Below are positions 8,082 to 16,686 of a stretch of 64,000 nucleotides of DNA, in pieces. Positions within the stretch are counted from its first letter, which is position 1. Every line of letters begins with the position of its first letter. Source of the stretch: UBA5738 sp964470995 (lineage in GTDB: Bacteria > Patescibacteriota > Minisyncoccia > Minisyncoccales > UBA5738); assembly GCA_964470995.1 (NCBI GenBank), contig CAYYEP010000001.1:86795-150794 (forward strand), written 5' to 3'. Under the pieces are notes generated by a model. The model was not told the origin of the DNA and made no database searches. It was given only the letters and a program-made list of their open reading frames with translations. The position numbers and the translations under genes are program-made.

Positions 8082-8343
8082 TTATGGTTTATTTATGTCT
8101 GGGGTTACCGCGATCGTGATCGCGACATATCCACCCCATTCTGAATATTCCTATCGTCGCGGCCATTTTGCCGCATTCGATCCCTTCCAGCCGCTCTTGC
8201 GGTCGCCTTTCAATAATTCCCCGACGTAGGGAACGAAATAGTGGAAATGATCTCTCATGGCGGCGGTAATATCGCCGTTAACCGGTTATGAGATAATCTC
8301 TTTAAAAAACGCTTTGCATCTTTCTCTTGTTTCTATCAGTCAT
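8082..8343 (-). pseudogene. Remnant of a small gene with two in-frame stops and a frameshift
   Basis: On the minus strand one frame reads coherently from about 8330 to the TAA at 8082: a CKAFFKEIIS-type stretch, TAA, then 44 codons including DHFHYFVPYVGELLKGD and ending WPRR, TAG at 8151-8153, then EYSEWGGYVAITIAVTPDIN and the final stop. An ATG at 8343 behind GGGGGG lies one frame off. The last stop falls just before the SD of the next gene, as a real upstream gene would. I read it as a decayed gene of unknown function; chance openness is the alternative. Confidence 0.4.
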
Positions 8344-8623
8344 TTCCCCCCAAGTTGTTAATGTCCTTTAAGGCAACTGCTTTCTTTTAAAAAAATTCTC
8401 GTTGCCTGAGAATTTGCCGTTTGTATATTTATTCCGCTAAATTCTACAAATGGAAAATTCCCAGATAATGAATCGGGCCAAAATAAAAGTAAAACCAATA
8501 ATAATTGCGTTGACTATTCATATCAATTGCTAATTATTTGCTCTCACGTTAGATACGCGCCCGCGCTAAAACTACGGCATAGCAAAGCGGAATCAACCCT
8601 GTGGCGCTTCACCCTTCGGGCCA
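8344..8623. other. Intergenic, nothing identified
   Basis: AT-rich stretch with no frame, tRNA or RNA motif that I can support on either strand. Confidence 0.4.
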
Positions 8624-8686
8624 TTTTTATGCCATTTTTCAGGAAATGGCATAAAAAAGAAAACCCCCGGCGGTCCGGGAGTTTGA
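8624..8686 (-). terminator. Tandem hairpins downstream of metG
   Basis: Read on the minus strand, a GC-rich hairpin (CTCCCGG...CCGGGGG, 8661-8686) runs into GTTTTCTTTTTT. It is followed by a 14-bp perfect stem (8624-8637 with 8644-8657, loop 8638-8643). The first is a good terminator for metG; the second may reinforce it or protect the 3' end. Confidence 0.6.
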
Positions 8687-8803
8687 AATTTTATGACTTA
8701 GATTTTTTCAAAACTAAATTCCCAGACTTTGAGGAGTTTGGCCGTAAAAATAAAACCAAAAATTAATTCTTGAAGTTTGGGTTTCCATAGCAAGGAAAAT
8801 ATA

Positions 8804-10264
8804 TCAGTTTTTTGATGCCGGGTCAAGGCGCGGGAATAATATCCCGACTTCCTGGCCGGCAAGCAACCGCTTGATTCGTTGGGAGGTTTCGGGAATAAAA
8901 GGTTCGATAATTTCGGCGATCCGGAACAGAGTAAACAGCAGATCCCCTACCGCGGCGGCGTCATTGGTTTTCCAGGGCTGGGTCTTTTCGATGTATTTGT
9001 CGCCAAAATTTACCAGCTTCCAGGCAGCGGACAGGGCTTCATTGAATTTATAATCCGCAAGCGCAGTATTAACCCCCCTGAAAGCCGTATTGATTTCGGC
9101 GGCGATTTCGGGGTTGACGGCGGTTTCAGCTGACATTTTAGCGGCGATTTTTTTGGCGATCGCGGTAACACGCGCAGACAGATTGCCAATACCCTTGGCC
9201 AAATCGCCATTATAGCGTTCTTCGAATTTATCATAGGAAAAATCGCCGTCTTCGGCGGGCGGCAATTCGCGCAACATAAAATAGCGGACCGCGTCGGTAC
9301 CGTATTTTCCCACCAATTCCACCGGATCGATCACGTTGCCAAGCGACTTGGACATTTTCTGGCCATTGGCGGTGACAAATCCGTGAATGAATACCTGTTT
9401 GGAATTTGGCAAACCGGCCGACATCAACATTGCCTGCCACATCGCGGACTGCTGGCGCAAGTTATCTTTTCCGGCAACTTGGATTGCGTTGCGGTTATTT
9501 TTCGTTCCCCAGAAATTGACGAAATTTTTTTCATCGGCGGGCCAGCCCAAACAAGAAATGTAATTCACCAGAGCGTCGAACCACACATACATTACCTGAT
9601 CTTCATCCTCCGGAACCGGAATGCCCCAGGGCATTTTTTCCTTCACCCGCGAGATCGAAAAATCCTGCAGGCCGCCGGAAACGAAACTTTTTATCTCGTT
9701 AAAACGCCCTTCAGGGACGACAAAATCAGGGTTGGCGTTATAAAAATCCAACAGAGGCTGCCGGTATTTGGAAAACCGGAAGAAATAATTTTCTTCTTCG
9801 ATAATTTCGACATCCTTGTTGGGATGCAGGGGGCAGCGTCCGTTGACGAGCTGGGAATCGGTAACTTCCAATTCACAACCAACGCAATATTTGGCTTTGT
9901 AAATTTTTTTATAAATGTCGCCGTTATTATCGCAGCGCTTCCAGAATTCCCGAGCGGCTTTGATGTGCTGATTATCGGTAGTGCGGATAAAATTATCGAA
10001 GGATAACCCCAGCTTTTCTTTAAGGTTCTTAAAGGGTATTGCCGACTCATCACAATAAGCTTGCGCGGTTTTGCCGAGTTCGGCGGCTTTTTGGTAAATC
10101 TTTAAACCATGTTCGTCGGTGCCGGTGTTAAAAAAAACGTCATCCCCCATTGCGCGGCGCCAGCGGGCTAAAACATCGGCCTGGATAACCTCTAACGCAA
10201 AACCGATATGAGGTTTGGCGTTAACGTAAGGCAGGGTGGTGGTAAGATAGTATTTTGAATTCAT
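8804..10264 (-). CDS. metG: Methionyl-tRNA synthetase
   Basis: A 486-residue class Ia synthetase that charges tRNA-Met. N-terminal YVNAKPHIGFA holds the HIGH signature. A CVGC...CPLH zinc-binding pair follows near residues 127-142, and KMSKSLGNV lies near residue 297. It lacks the C-terminal EMAP/Trbp111-like dimerisation domain of longer bacterial MetRS, giving the short form. Transcribed with rsmI directly upstream and ended by the hairpins at 8624-8686. The stop is TGA. Confidence 0.96.
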   Translation of the reverse strand: MNSKYYLTTTLPYVNAKPHIGFALEVIQADVLARWRRAMGDDVFFNTGTDEHGLKIYQKAAELGKTAQAYCDESAIPFKNLKEKLGLSFDNFIRTTDNQHIKAAREFWKRCDNNGDIYKKIYKAKYCVGCELEVTDSQLVNGRCPLHPNKDVEIIEEENYFFRFSKYRQPLLDFYNANPDFVVPEGRFNEIKSFVSGGLQDFSISRVKEKMPWGIPVPEDEDQVMYVWFDALVNYISCLGWPADEKNFVNFWGTKNNRNAIQVAGKDNLRQQSAMWQAMLMSAGLPNSKQVFIHGFVTANGQKMSKSLGNVIDPVELVGKYGTDAVRYFMLRELPPAEDGDFSYDKFEERYNGDLAKGIGNLSARVTAIAKKIAAKMSAETAVNPEIAAEINTAFRGVNTALADYKFNEALSAAWKLVNFGDKYIEKTQPWKTNDAAAVGDLLFTLFRIAEIIEPFIPETSQRIKRLLAGQEVGILFPRLDPASKN

Positions 10265-10299
10265 AAATAGAGATATTAATGCAAAATATAACAGATATG

Positions 10300-10977
10300 T
10301 TATTTCCCCTCAAGCACCGCCACAAACTCCCCCTTGAGGGGGTCTTTTTCTATTTTTACCAAAACTTGGGCGATCGTGCCGCGATAAATCGTTTCGAAGG
10401 TTTTGGTGAGTTCCCGGCAAACCACGATTTGACGCGATTTATCGGGATTGAGTTCGTCAAGCTCGGATAATGTTTTTAAAATACGAAAATTCGATTCGTA
10501 GAAAACCGCGGCTTTATCGCAGGACAGGACCTCTTCAAAATATTTTTTGCGCTTATTTTTAGCCGGCGGAAAACCGAGAAAAACAAATCTGTCAGTGGCG
10601 AAACCGGAAACACTCAACGCGGCAATGGCGGCATTGGCCCCGGGAACGGGAATTATTTTGACTCCCTCCTCGAGCGCGGCGGCGGCAACCAATTGATTGC
10701 CCGGATCGCTGATACCGGGAGTGCCGGCGTCGGAAACAAGGGAGATGGTCTTACCTTCACGCAGAAAACCGATAATATGTTCTGTTTTTTGCAGGGCCGA
10801 GTGCTGGTGGTAGCTTTGCAGCGGTTTTTTAATTTCAAAACGCGCCAGCAGTTTTTGGGCCACCCGGGTGTCTTCGCACAAAATCAAATCGGCGCTTTTG
10901 AGCGCCTCTATCGCACGGTACGTAATGTCATTCAAATTGCCAATGGGAGTGGCAACGATATAAAGAATTCCCGGCAT
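10300..10977 (-). CDS. rsmI: 16S rRNA (cytidine(1402)-2'-O)-methyltransferase
   Basis: A 225-residue SAM-dependent tetrapyrrole-methylase-fold enzyme that 2'-O-methylates C1402 of 16S rRNA. Family motifs are the N-terminal ILYIVATPIGNLNDIT, CEDTR, the SDAGTPGISDPG glycine-rich SAM site, PGANAAIAAL, and a C-terminal RELTKTFET. It is shorter than the E. coli protein (286) because the C-terminal tail is missing. It lies 35 nt upstream of metG on the same strand. Confidence 0.96.
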   Translation of the reverse strand: MPGILYIVATPIGNLNDITYRAIEALKSADLILCEDTRVAQKLLARFEIKKPLQSYHQHSALQKTEHIIGFLREGKTISLVSDAGTPGISDPGNQLVAAAALEEGVKIIPVPGANAAIAALSVSGFATDRFVFLGFPPAKNKRKKYFEEVLSCDKAAVFYESNFRILKTLSELDELNPDKSRQIVVCRELTKTFETIYRGTIAQVLVKIEKDPLKGEFVAVLEGK

Positions 10978-11136
10978 AATGATTTATGGATCGCGAATCG
11001 CGATTTACGAATAATAATTCTAAAATACAAAAAATATCAAAAATTTAATACCCCATAAACCGGACTTAAGATTCTAGTTTACCGAGGTCGCGCCTTTGCG
11101 ATTACGCCAAGGAGCGACCTTGCATCCAAATACCCA

Positions 11137-12147
11137 TCAGTCTTTATGGCGTTCGAGGTAGTCGCGAACGACGTCGTGCAAAACGCCAAATAACGGAATG
11201 GCAAGAATCGCGCCCGCCATACCCCAGAGAGTTTCGCCGATAAATATTGATATCAAAACCAGTATCCCGGGAAAATCCATGAACTTGCGGGCCAAAAAAG
11301 GAATAATAAGGTTATTCTCAAGCTGCTGGATAAAAGTGAAAACTGCGATAATCAAAACCGCTTTTTGCCAAGAGTCGATTAAGGCAAACATTGCCAGAAT
11401 AAACGCCGCCACGATCGGCCCGATAAACGGGATTATATCCAGAACGCCGGCGATAAAACCAAGAAAAACCGGGTATTCGACGCCGATAGCATAACAAGAA
11501 AGCGAAGTCAGCAGCCCTACCGAAAGCATACCAACGACCCGGATAACAAACCACCCTGAAATTTTTATCTGAGATTTATTCCAGATATCCAAAGCGTATT
11601 TTTCGTGTTTTTTTGGAGCCACCAGGCGAATAAACTTTTCTATTCCCCGCTCTTCAAGCGAAAAGAAAAACGCGATCGTGAAAACCGTGGCAGTTAAAAA
11701 TACGCCGCCAAAGATCGAAGCGATTGAGCCGGCAATGCTTGACGACGCGCCAACAAGCCAGCTTTGGATCGCGGCAATAAACGCATCCATACTCCGGAAA
11801 ATGTCGAAACCCAATCCGGAAAGCAAGGGCGCCACTCTTTCGAAATAAACCGGGAAAAGCCGGGCCAGCTGCTGAATCTCGACCATAAACACCGGCGATA
11901 CCAGATAGATTGCAGATCCTACCAAACCAAGCGTAACAAAATAAACGAATGAGGTCGCAACAACACGTGAAACGCGAAGCTTTTGCAACAGGTCGATTGC
12001 CGGATTGAAAAGCAGGGAGACAACCAGACCAAAAAACACGATAAGAAGGACATCCCGTACCACATAAAGAGAATAAATAAATATAACCGCGACCGATATC
12101 TTGAGGACCGCGCCCCAAGAAATGTCCAGACTGTTTTTACCGAACAT
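11137..12147 (-). CDS. AI-2E family transporter (PerM-like permease)
   Basis: A 336-residue membrane protein of the AI-2 exporter/PerM family. It has eight or so membrane segments, a central coiled region (residues 70-115), and the family's GVLDIIPFIGPIVAA and QQLENNLIIPFL motifs. Family members export small molecules or ions (AI-2, Na+/H+ in some); the substrate here is unknown. The start ATG 12147 has no SD and sits nine nt after a strong RNA hairpin (12157-12190) that separates it from the M16 peptidase gene upstream. Confidence 0.92.
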   Translation of the reverse strand: MFGKNSLDISWGAVLKISVAVIFIYSLYVVRDVLLIVFFGLVVSLLFNPAIDLLQKLRVSRVVATSFVYFVTLGLVGSAIYLVSPVFMVEIQQLARLFPVYFERVAPLLSGLGFDIFRSMDAFIAAIQSWLVGASSSIAGSIASIFGGVFLTATVFTIAFFFSLEERGIEKFIRLVAPKKHEKYALDIWNKSQIKISGWFVIRVVGMLSVGLLTSLSCYAIGVEYPVFLGFIAGVLDIIPFIGPIVAAFILAMFALIDSWQKAVLIIAVFTFIQQLENNLIIPFLARKFMDFPGILVLISIFIGETLWGMAGAILAIPLFGVLHDVVRDYLERHKD

Positions 12148-12156
12148 TTATTTATT

Positions 12157-12190
12157 AGATCTACTGCGCAAATATTTACGCAACAGATCT
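12157..12190 (-). promoter_or_regulatory. RNA hairpin between the peptidase and transporter genes
   Basis: A 34-nt near-palindrome. As minus-strand RNA, all of the first 15 positions pair with the last 15, three of them as G-U wobbles, around a 4-nt AUAU loop. On the plus strand the same three positions are A-C mismatches. It lies in the 63-nt gap between the M16 stop and the transporter ATG, where an RNase III site, mRNA-stability element or translation control could act. Confidence 0.6.
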
Positions 12191-12210
12191 ATTATTTACT
12201 TATATTTTTA

Positions 12211-13482
12211 TTATAGCGCACCTTCAAGAAGTTTTTCGAACCGCGAGCCGCTGTCGTAAGGTCCAATAAGAGCAAGATTCAAATTACGGGGTTTAAACAT
12301 CTCATTAGCCGCGGCCTGAATATCCGATACGGTTACTCGGGAAATCTTTTCGTAAATTTCTTCGGGTTCGCAGATTTTGCCTTCGAGCAATTCCTGCTCC
12401 CCGTAAAACATGCCTTTGGCGTGCGACGATTCCAGTACGATCGAGCTTTTACCGATATAATGGTCTTTGGCTTTCCGCAGTTCGGATTCCGGCACCGGGA
12501 TATCGCGGATCTTTTTAAATTCGCCCAAGATAACCTTTATCCCCTCTTCAACGCGCGAACTGTCCAAGTTGGCAGTGGCGGCCAACGAACCGGTATCGGG
12601 ATCGGTGCTGATTTCGGTGTGCACGTCGTAGACGAGGCCACGCTTTACCCGTACCTCTTCGTTTAACCGCGAAGACCACATACCACCCAGAATCACATCC
12701 ATTAATTCCAACACGTAGCGCTGGGGATGAAAAAGATTGAACGCGCGCACGCCCAGCGCCACTTGGGTTTGTTTGGTGTCTTTTTTATAGATCAAAACTC
12801 CGGGTTTGGCCTGCTGTTCAACTACCGGCGCCTTACCGCCGGGAGATTTAGCGGCAAAACCGCCAAAATATTGACGCGCCAAATCGAACGCATCTTTGGG
12901 ATCGAATTTACCAGACACGCAAAGAATAGTATTTTGCGCAACATAATTGGAAGCGCGATACCCCACTAACTGGTCGCGCGTGATTTTTGAAACAGTTTCC
13001 TCCACCCCGCCAATATCCCAACCGGCAGGCTGATCTCCGTAAAGCACCTGGCCCCAAACCGTCCAAATGTAGCGCATCGGATGGTCGTAAAACATATTGA
13101 GCTCTTCAATGATCGTGCCGCGTTCTTTTTCGATTTCTTCGGGGGGAAGGGTGGCGTTCAGAAACATATCCGCCACTAAATCAAAAGCGGCGGCAAACTT
13201 ACCGCTTTGGGATTTCACGTAATAGCCAGTGTATTCCTGCCCGGTAAACGCGTTGGAAATCCCGCCGAGCTCGTCGATATCCCGGAACACATCCATCTGG
13301 GTCGGACGTTTAACCGTTCCCTTGAACTGCAGGTGTTCCAAAAAATGCGAAATGCCGCTGATTTCTTTAGTTTCGTATTTTGAACCGGTACCGACAAGCG
13401 CCAAAACCGTCACCGCGTTGGTATTAACCGACGGAACCATAATTAATCGAAGGCCATTGGGAAGAATTTTTTTTTCAAACAT
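12211..13482 (-). CDS. M16 family zinc metallopeptidase (processing-peptidase-like)
   Basis: A 423-residue pitrilysin-family protease. The inverted zinc motif HFLEH is at residues about 46-50, with the second-sphere glutamate in a GTIIEELNMFYDHP stretch about 75 residues later, so the active half is intact. The C-terminal half is the typical inactive M16_C repeat (LNEEVRVKRGLVYDVH). The single-chain size of about 420 matches mitochondrial-processing-peptidase-like bacterial enzymes that work as dimers on short peptides. It lies upstream of the transporter and is probably co-transcribed. Confidence 0.95.
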   Translation of the reverse strand: MFEKKILPNGLRLIMVPSVNTNAVTVLALVGTGSKYETKEISGISHFLEHLQFKGTVKRPTQMDVFRDIDELGGISNAFTGQEYTGYYVKSQSGKFAAAFDLVADMFLNATLPPEEIEKERGTIIEELNMFYDHPMRYIWTVWGQVLYGDQPAGWDIGGVEETVSKITRDQLVGYRASNYVAQNTILCVSGKFDPKDAFDLARQYFGGFAAKSPGGKAPVVEQQAKPGVLIYKKDTKQTQVALGVRAFNLFHPQRYVLELMDVILGGMWSSRLNEEVRVKRGLVYDVHTEISTDPDTGSLAATANLDSSRVEEGIKVILGEFKKIRDIPVPESELRKAKDHYIGKSSIVLESSHAKGMFYGEQELLEGKICEPEEIYEKISRVTVSDIQAAANEMFKPRNLNLALIGPYDSGSRFEKLLEGAL

Positions 13483-13494
13483 AAGTGCTTAAAT

Positions 13495-13779
13495 TCCAAG
13501 CACCAAGCACCAAATTTCAAACGATATCCAAATATCAATATTTAAAATTAATCTCCCCGGGCTTACCCGCGGGATATTGGTTGAACCGCCTTCCGCCTTG
13601 CTCCAGGCGTCCTCCGCATACTGCGGGGGAAAATCTTCACTCCCCGCTTCCTCCCGATTACGGGAGGCGCCCCGCCGCAGTCGCGGCGGAAAACGCGCGG
13701 GGTATTAAGATTTGTTCAATAAAAAATTTTCTGATACTTGCTATTTAGTATTTGCAATTTGGCTATCGGTTACCGGAGA
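13495..13779. repeat. Intergenic GC-rich hairpin cluster containing a dispersed repeat
   Basis: Bases 13552-13705 contain successive small inverted repeats (CCGCA..TGCGG, CCTCCCG..CGGGAGG, CCGCCGC..GCGGCGG). The stretch around 13575-13612 (a TTGGTTGAACCGCCTTCC block ending in CTCCAGGCGTC) recurs almost unchanged at 29559-29592. No gene is apparent. The flanks (13495-13550) are the AT-rich ACCAA/AATTTC-type spacer seen elsewhere in the window. Confidence 0.5.
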
Positions 13780-14358
13780 TTATTTCTGATATTCTTTTTG
13801 CGCCTTGAAAGCAAGATTGATGCATTCTTGAAGATCGTAACCCAAATCGGCGCACCAGACAATAGAAGAAAATATCACATTGCCCATTTCTTTTTTTAGT
13901 CCCGCTTCACCTTCGGCACGGTCGGAAGAAACAGTGTTGCGGGCATAGCGGCAGATATCGCCGATAACCTTGCCCAAACGCACGACAATCTGCTCCAGGC
14001 CGCAAGACTTTCCTTGCCATATCTCCTGGCCAAGGACAAGCAATTCATTGGTATCGGACGGAATAATCTTATCATCACCCCTATAAGGGGTAAATCTTTT
14101 TTGAGCCGCTGCCGCCAGACTGATGCACTCGCAAGGATCAAAACCAAGATCGTCGCACCACCGGGTCGCGGACACGATAAGATTACCAAGCTCTTTTTTT
14201 AACTCATTTTCCAAAGACCGGTCGGCAATCGATTCGCCGCGGGCATAGCGGCAGATATCGCCGTATATCTTACCCATCCGGATAATGATCTGCGGCAAAA
14301 CCAATTTTTTATTGCCCCAAACGGTACGGGAATCTTCAAGGATTTGCTTGATATCCAT
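13780..14358 (-). CDS. Tandemly duplicated MazG-like protein
   Basis: A 192-residue all-alpha protein made of two homologous halves (residues about 5-90 and 104-190). Each half contains a GDICRYAR core, then a K-K-E-(L/M)-G-N helix and a WC-D-LG-(F/Y)-D segment, and ends with an EC-I-LA motif. The pattern resembles MazG-type NTP pyrophosphohydrolases, in which acidic E..E and E..D residues bind Mg. Here the expected Asp of the second acidic motif is Asn in both halves (ELGN, EMGN), so activity is doubtful. Assignment to the MazG fold is an inference; the duplication is plain. Confidence 0.65.
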   Translation of the reverse strand: MDIKQILEDSRTVWGNKKLVLPQIIIRMGKIYGDICRYARGESIADRSLENELKKELGNLIVSATRWCDDLGFDPCECISLAAAAQKRFTPYRGDDKIIPSDTNELLVLGQEIWQGKSCGLEQIVVRLGKVIGDICRYARNTVSSDRAEGEAGLKKEMGNVIFSSIVWCADLGYDLQECINLAFKAQKEYQK

Positions 14359-14396
14359 TTTTTTATATAAAAGCGATCAATATTGTTTTAAAAACC

Positions 14397-14657
14397 TTAA
14401 TCAGCCGGCCCAGGGATAAAAGATTCCAAAGTTTGGGATGGATCCATATTTTGGCTTGCCCCCCCGCCGGTTTGATTAAAATACATACCCCAAAATACCG
14501 CCGACAGCGACATACATATTATAATAATCAAGATATATATTTTTTTCTTTTTGTCCGCCTGGCCTAACGGCGCATAAACCACGGTCCGGGCCGGTTTATC
14601 CGATTTAAGATAATCGCTAAGATCGGCAGTTTTATTATCGCCTTTATCTATTTCCAT
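14397..14657 (-). CDS. Small single-pass membrane protein (86 residues)
   Basis: Starts at ATG 14657, ten nt after the stop of the broken prepilin gene, and so probably belongs to that pilus-related transcript. The N-terminal half is hydrophilic (MEIDKGDNKTADLSDYLK), one membrane helix follows KKKK at about residue 46, and a short polar tail (GGGASQNMDPSQT) follows. This arrangement implies an inside-to-outside topology. A longer frame starting at 14804 overlaps the prepilin C-terminus and is less likely. No family recognised. Confidence 0.55.
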   Translation of the reverse strand: MEIDKGDNKTADLSDYLKSDKPARTVVYAPLGQADKKKKIYILIIIICMSLSAVFWGMYFNQTGGGASQNMDPSQTLESFIPGPAD

Positions 14658-14667
14658 TTGAATATGG

Positions 14668-15177
14668 TTACTTTTGGCGCATTCCCACGGTAATCGTACC
14701 GGAATAATTATAGGTGGTTCCGCTACACGTAGTGATTCCCGGGCTTGTCTTCGTTGTTTTTTCCAAACGATATACCAACATATACCATTGCCGACTACAC
14801 CCACCGCTCAAGGAATAATAAGTATATGTGTATTTTCCGGTAACACCCGCCCAGCTCCCCGATGAATTAACCGGATCCCCGGGCAGTGTTGTCAGATATG
14901 GATTTAGCGCCGTCTGCAGAGTTGCTCAACTCGAATCATTGCTGTTGGTCCAGCCGCTATTCGGATAAGTCGCGCCTCCAGATAGCGGATATTGGTTGTT
15001 TTGCAAATAATATAATTCCAAAGCTCTCCTTATCTGATCAACATCGCTCATTCTCCGCGCATCGCGCGCTTTGGCGCGCGAACCGGCCGTCCCCACCAAA
15101 ATCACCCCAGCCAGCATGCTGATAATCGAAATAACCACCAAAAGCTCGATGAGCGTAAAACCTTTGCGTGATACCAT
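14668..15177 (-). pseudogene. Type IV prepilin-like protein interrupted by one in-frame UGA
   Basis: A 169-codon frame starting KGFTLIELLVVISII, the class III signal/methylation motif cut by prepilin peptidase, followed by the long N-terminal pilin helix. At codon 84 (14926-14928) there is a TGA. The same frame then continues for 85 sense codons to a TAA at 14668, with clear pilin-like sequence (ATLQTALNPYLTTLPGDPVN, then a Cys pair and a C-terminal GTITVG). In related pilins the position before ATLQTAL is, to my recollection, usually Trp, so a TGG-to-TGA change explains it. Either a nonsense mutant, a strain variant, or read-through. Confidence 0.85.
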
Positions 15178-15200
15178 CGTTTATTTTGTGTTTTACTATT

Positions 15201-16592
15201 TTAGCATTTTAATAGTTGTTTGAAATATTCCGCCAGTTCGGAAATTTTGACGTGCACCTGCTCCATTGTATCGCGGTCGCGCACGGTAACGTCGCCTTTT
15301 TCCAACGAATCAAAATCAACGGTCACGCAATAGGGAGTGCCAATCTCGTCCTGGCGGCGGTAACGTTTGCCAATATTGCCGGAGTCGTCAAATTCGCACA
15401 TAAAATATTGGCAAAGTTCTTTATAGATACCGCGGGCTTTGGCGACCAATTCGGGCTTGTTTTTGAGCAGAGGAAAGACCGCGATTTTAATGGGAGCAAG
15501 CCGCTTGTCGAATTTCATCACGATGCGGGTTTCGCCTTCTTTCACGGCTTCTTCGGTATAGGCTTTATCCAAAAACATAAAGAACAAGCGGTTCAAACCC
15601 ACCGATGTTTCCATGATATGGGGAATGAACTTCTCGCCGGATACCGGGTCGGTGTAGCTTAAGTCCTGGCCGGAGAATTTTTCATGCTGGCTTAGATCCC
15701 AGTTGCCGCGGGCGTGGATACCCTCCACCTCCTTGTAACCGCCCAAAGATTTGAAATTGTATTCTATGTCGTAGGCCTCGCTGGCGTAGTGCGCCAGTTT
15801 TTCGTGTTTGTACCAGCGAATATCGGCTTCGGTTATGCCATATTCCAAATACCAGTCCCAGCGGGTCTTTTTCCATTCATCGTATTTTTCCTTCATTTGT
15901 GACGGATGCAGAAAATATTGCATTTCCATCTGCTCGAACTCACGAGTGCGAAAAATGAACTGGCGCGCCACGATCTCGTTGCGGAAAGCCTTCCCCACTT
16001 GCGCGATACCAAACGGCAATTTCACCCGCACGGTGTCGATAGTGTTTTTGTATTCCAGGTAAATGCCGCCGCATGTTTCCGGCCGCAGATAAACGACGTT
16101 TTCTTCGCTTAATGCGTCAGTGGGAGAACCAAGGTTGGATTTAACCATTAAAGAAAACCTCTTGGCGAGCGTAAGTTCAGCGGAGCCGCAACTGGCGCAT
16201 TTAAGCTTGCCGGCAGACCTTAGCTTATCCAGCTCAGCGTTGATAAATTCCAGCGGCTGCTTGTCGGCACTGATATTGAATTGCTCCAAAATGTGATCGG
16301 CGCGCCAGCGGGCTTTACATTTTTTACAATCCACCTGCGGATCGTCAAAGCTTTCCACATGGCCCGACGCCTTCCAGGTCGTCGGGTGCATGAAAATCGC
16401 CGAGTCAAGGCCGACTACATCTTCGCGAAGCTGTACCATGGCGCGCCACCAGGCGTCGCGGATATTGTTTTTCAGCAGAGTGCCATAATGGCCGTAATCG
16501 TAAATCGCGGCAAAACCGCCGTAAATTTCCGACGACGGAAACACGAAGCCCCGGCGTTTTGAGAGTGAGATTATGTTTTGCGCTATATCCAT
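15201..16592 (-). CDS. glyQS: Glycyl-tRNA synthetase (single-chain, dimeric type)
   Basis: A 463-residue class II synthetase of the alpha2 type. The N-terminus KRRGFVFPSSEIYGG...YDYGHYG, the RPETCGGIYLEYKN region, motif 2 around FRNEIVARQFIFRTREFEQMEM and motif 3 near TSVGLNRLFFMFLDKAY are all visible, followed by the C-terminal anticodon-binding domain. A C-K-K-C (residues about 86-89) and C-A-S-C (about 137-140) pair may bind zinc. ATG 16592 begins at the family's expected position. A terminator for the upstream surface-protein gene lies at 16629-16655. Confidence 0.96.
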   Translation of the reverse strand: MDIAQNIISLSKRRGFVFPSSEIYGGFAAIYDYGHYGTLLKNNIRDAWWRAMVQLREDVVGLDSAIFMHPTTWKASGHVESFDDPQVDCKKCKARWRADHILEQFNISADKQPLEFINAELDKLRSAGKLKCASCGSAELTLAKRFSLMVKSNLGSPTDALSEENVVYLRPETCGGIYLEYKNTIDTVRVKLPFGIAQVGKAFRNEIVARQFIFRTREFEQMEMQYFLHPSQMKEKYDEWKKTRWDWYLEYGITEADIRWYKHEKLAHYASEAYDIEYNFKSLGGYKEVEGIHARGNWDLSQHEKFSGQDLSYTDPVSGEKFIPHIMETSVGLNRLFFMFLDKAYTEEAVKEGETRIVMKFDKRLAPIKIAVFPLLKNKPELVAKARGIYKELCQYFMCEFDDSGNIGKRYRRQDEIGTPYCVTVDFDSLEKGDVTVRDRDTMEQVHVKISELAEYFKQLLKC

Positions 16593-16628
16593 AAAATTTT
16601 TATATTAATGGTTTTGCTCCCCTATTTG

Positions 16629-16655
16629 CGAAAAAGCCGGCTTGCGGCTTTTTTC
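16629..16655 (-). terminator. Intrinsic terminator
   Basis: AAAAAGCCG / CGGCTTTTT hairpin with a 4-5 nt loop and T-run on the minus strand, 32 nt after the stop of the surface-protein gene at 16687. Confidence 0.65.
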
Positions 16656-16686
16656 GCTCATTTGATTTAAATTTACTTTTTTTGTT

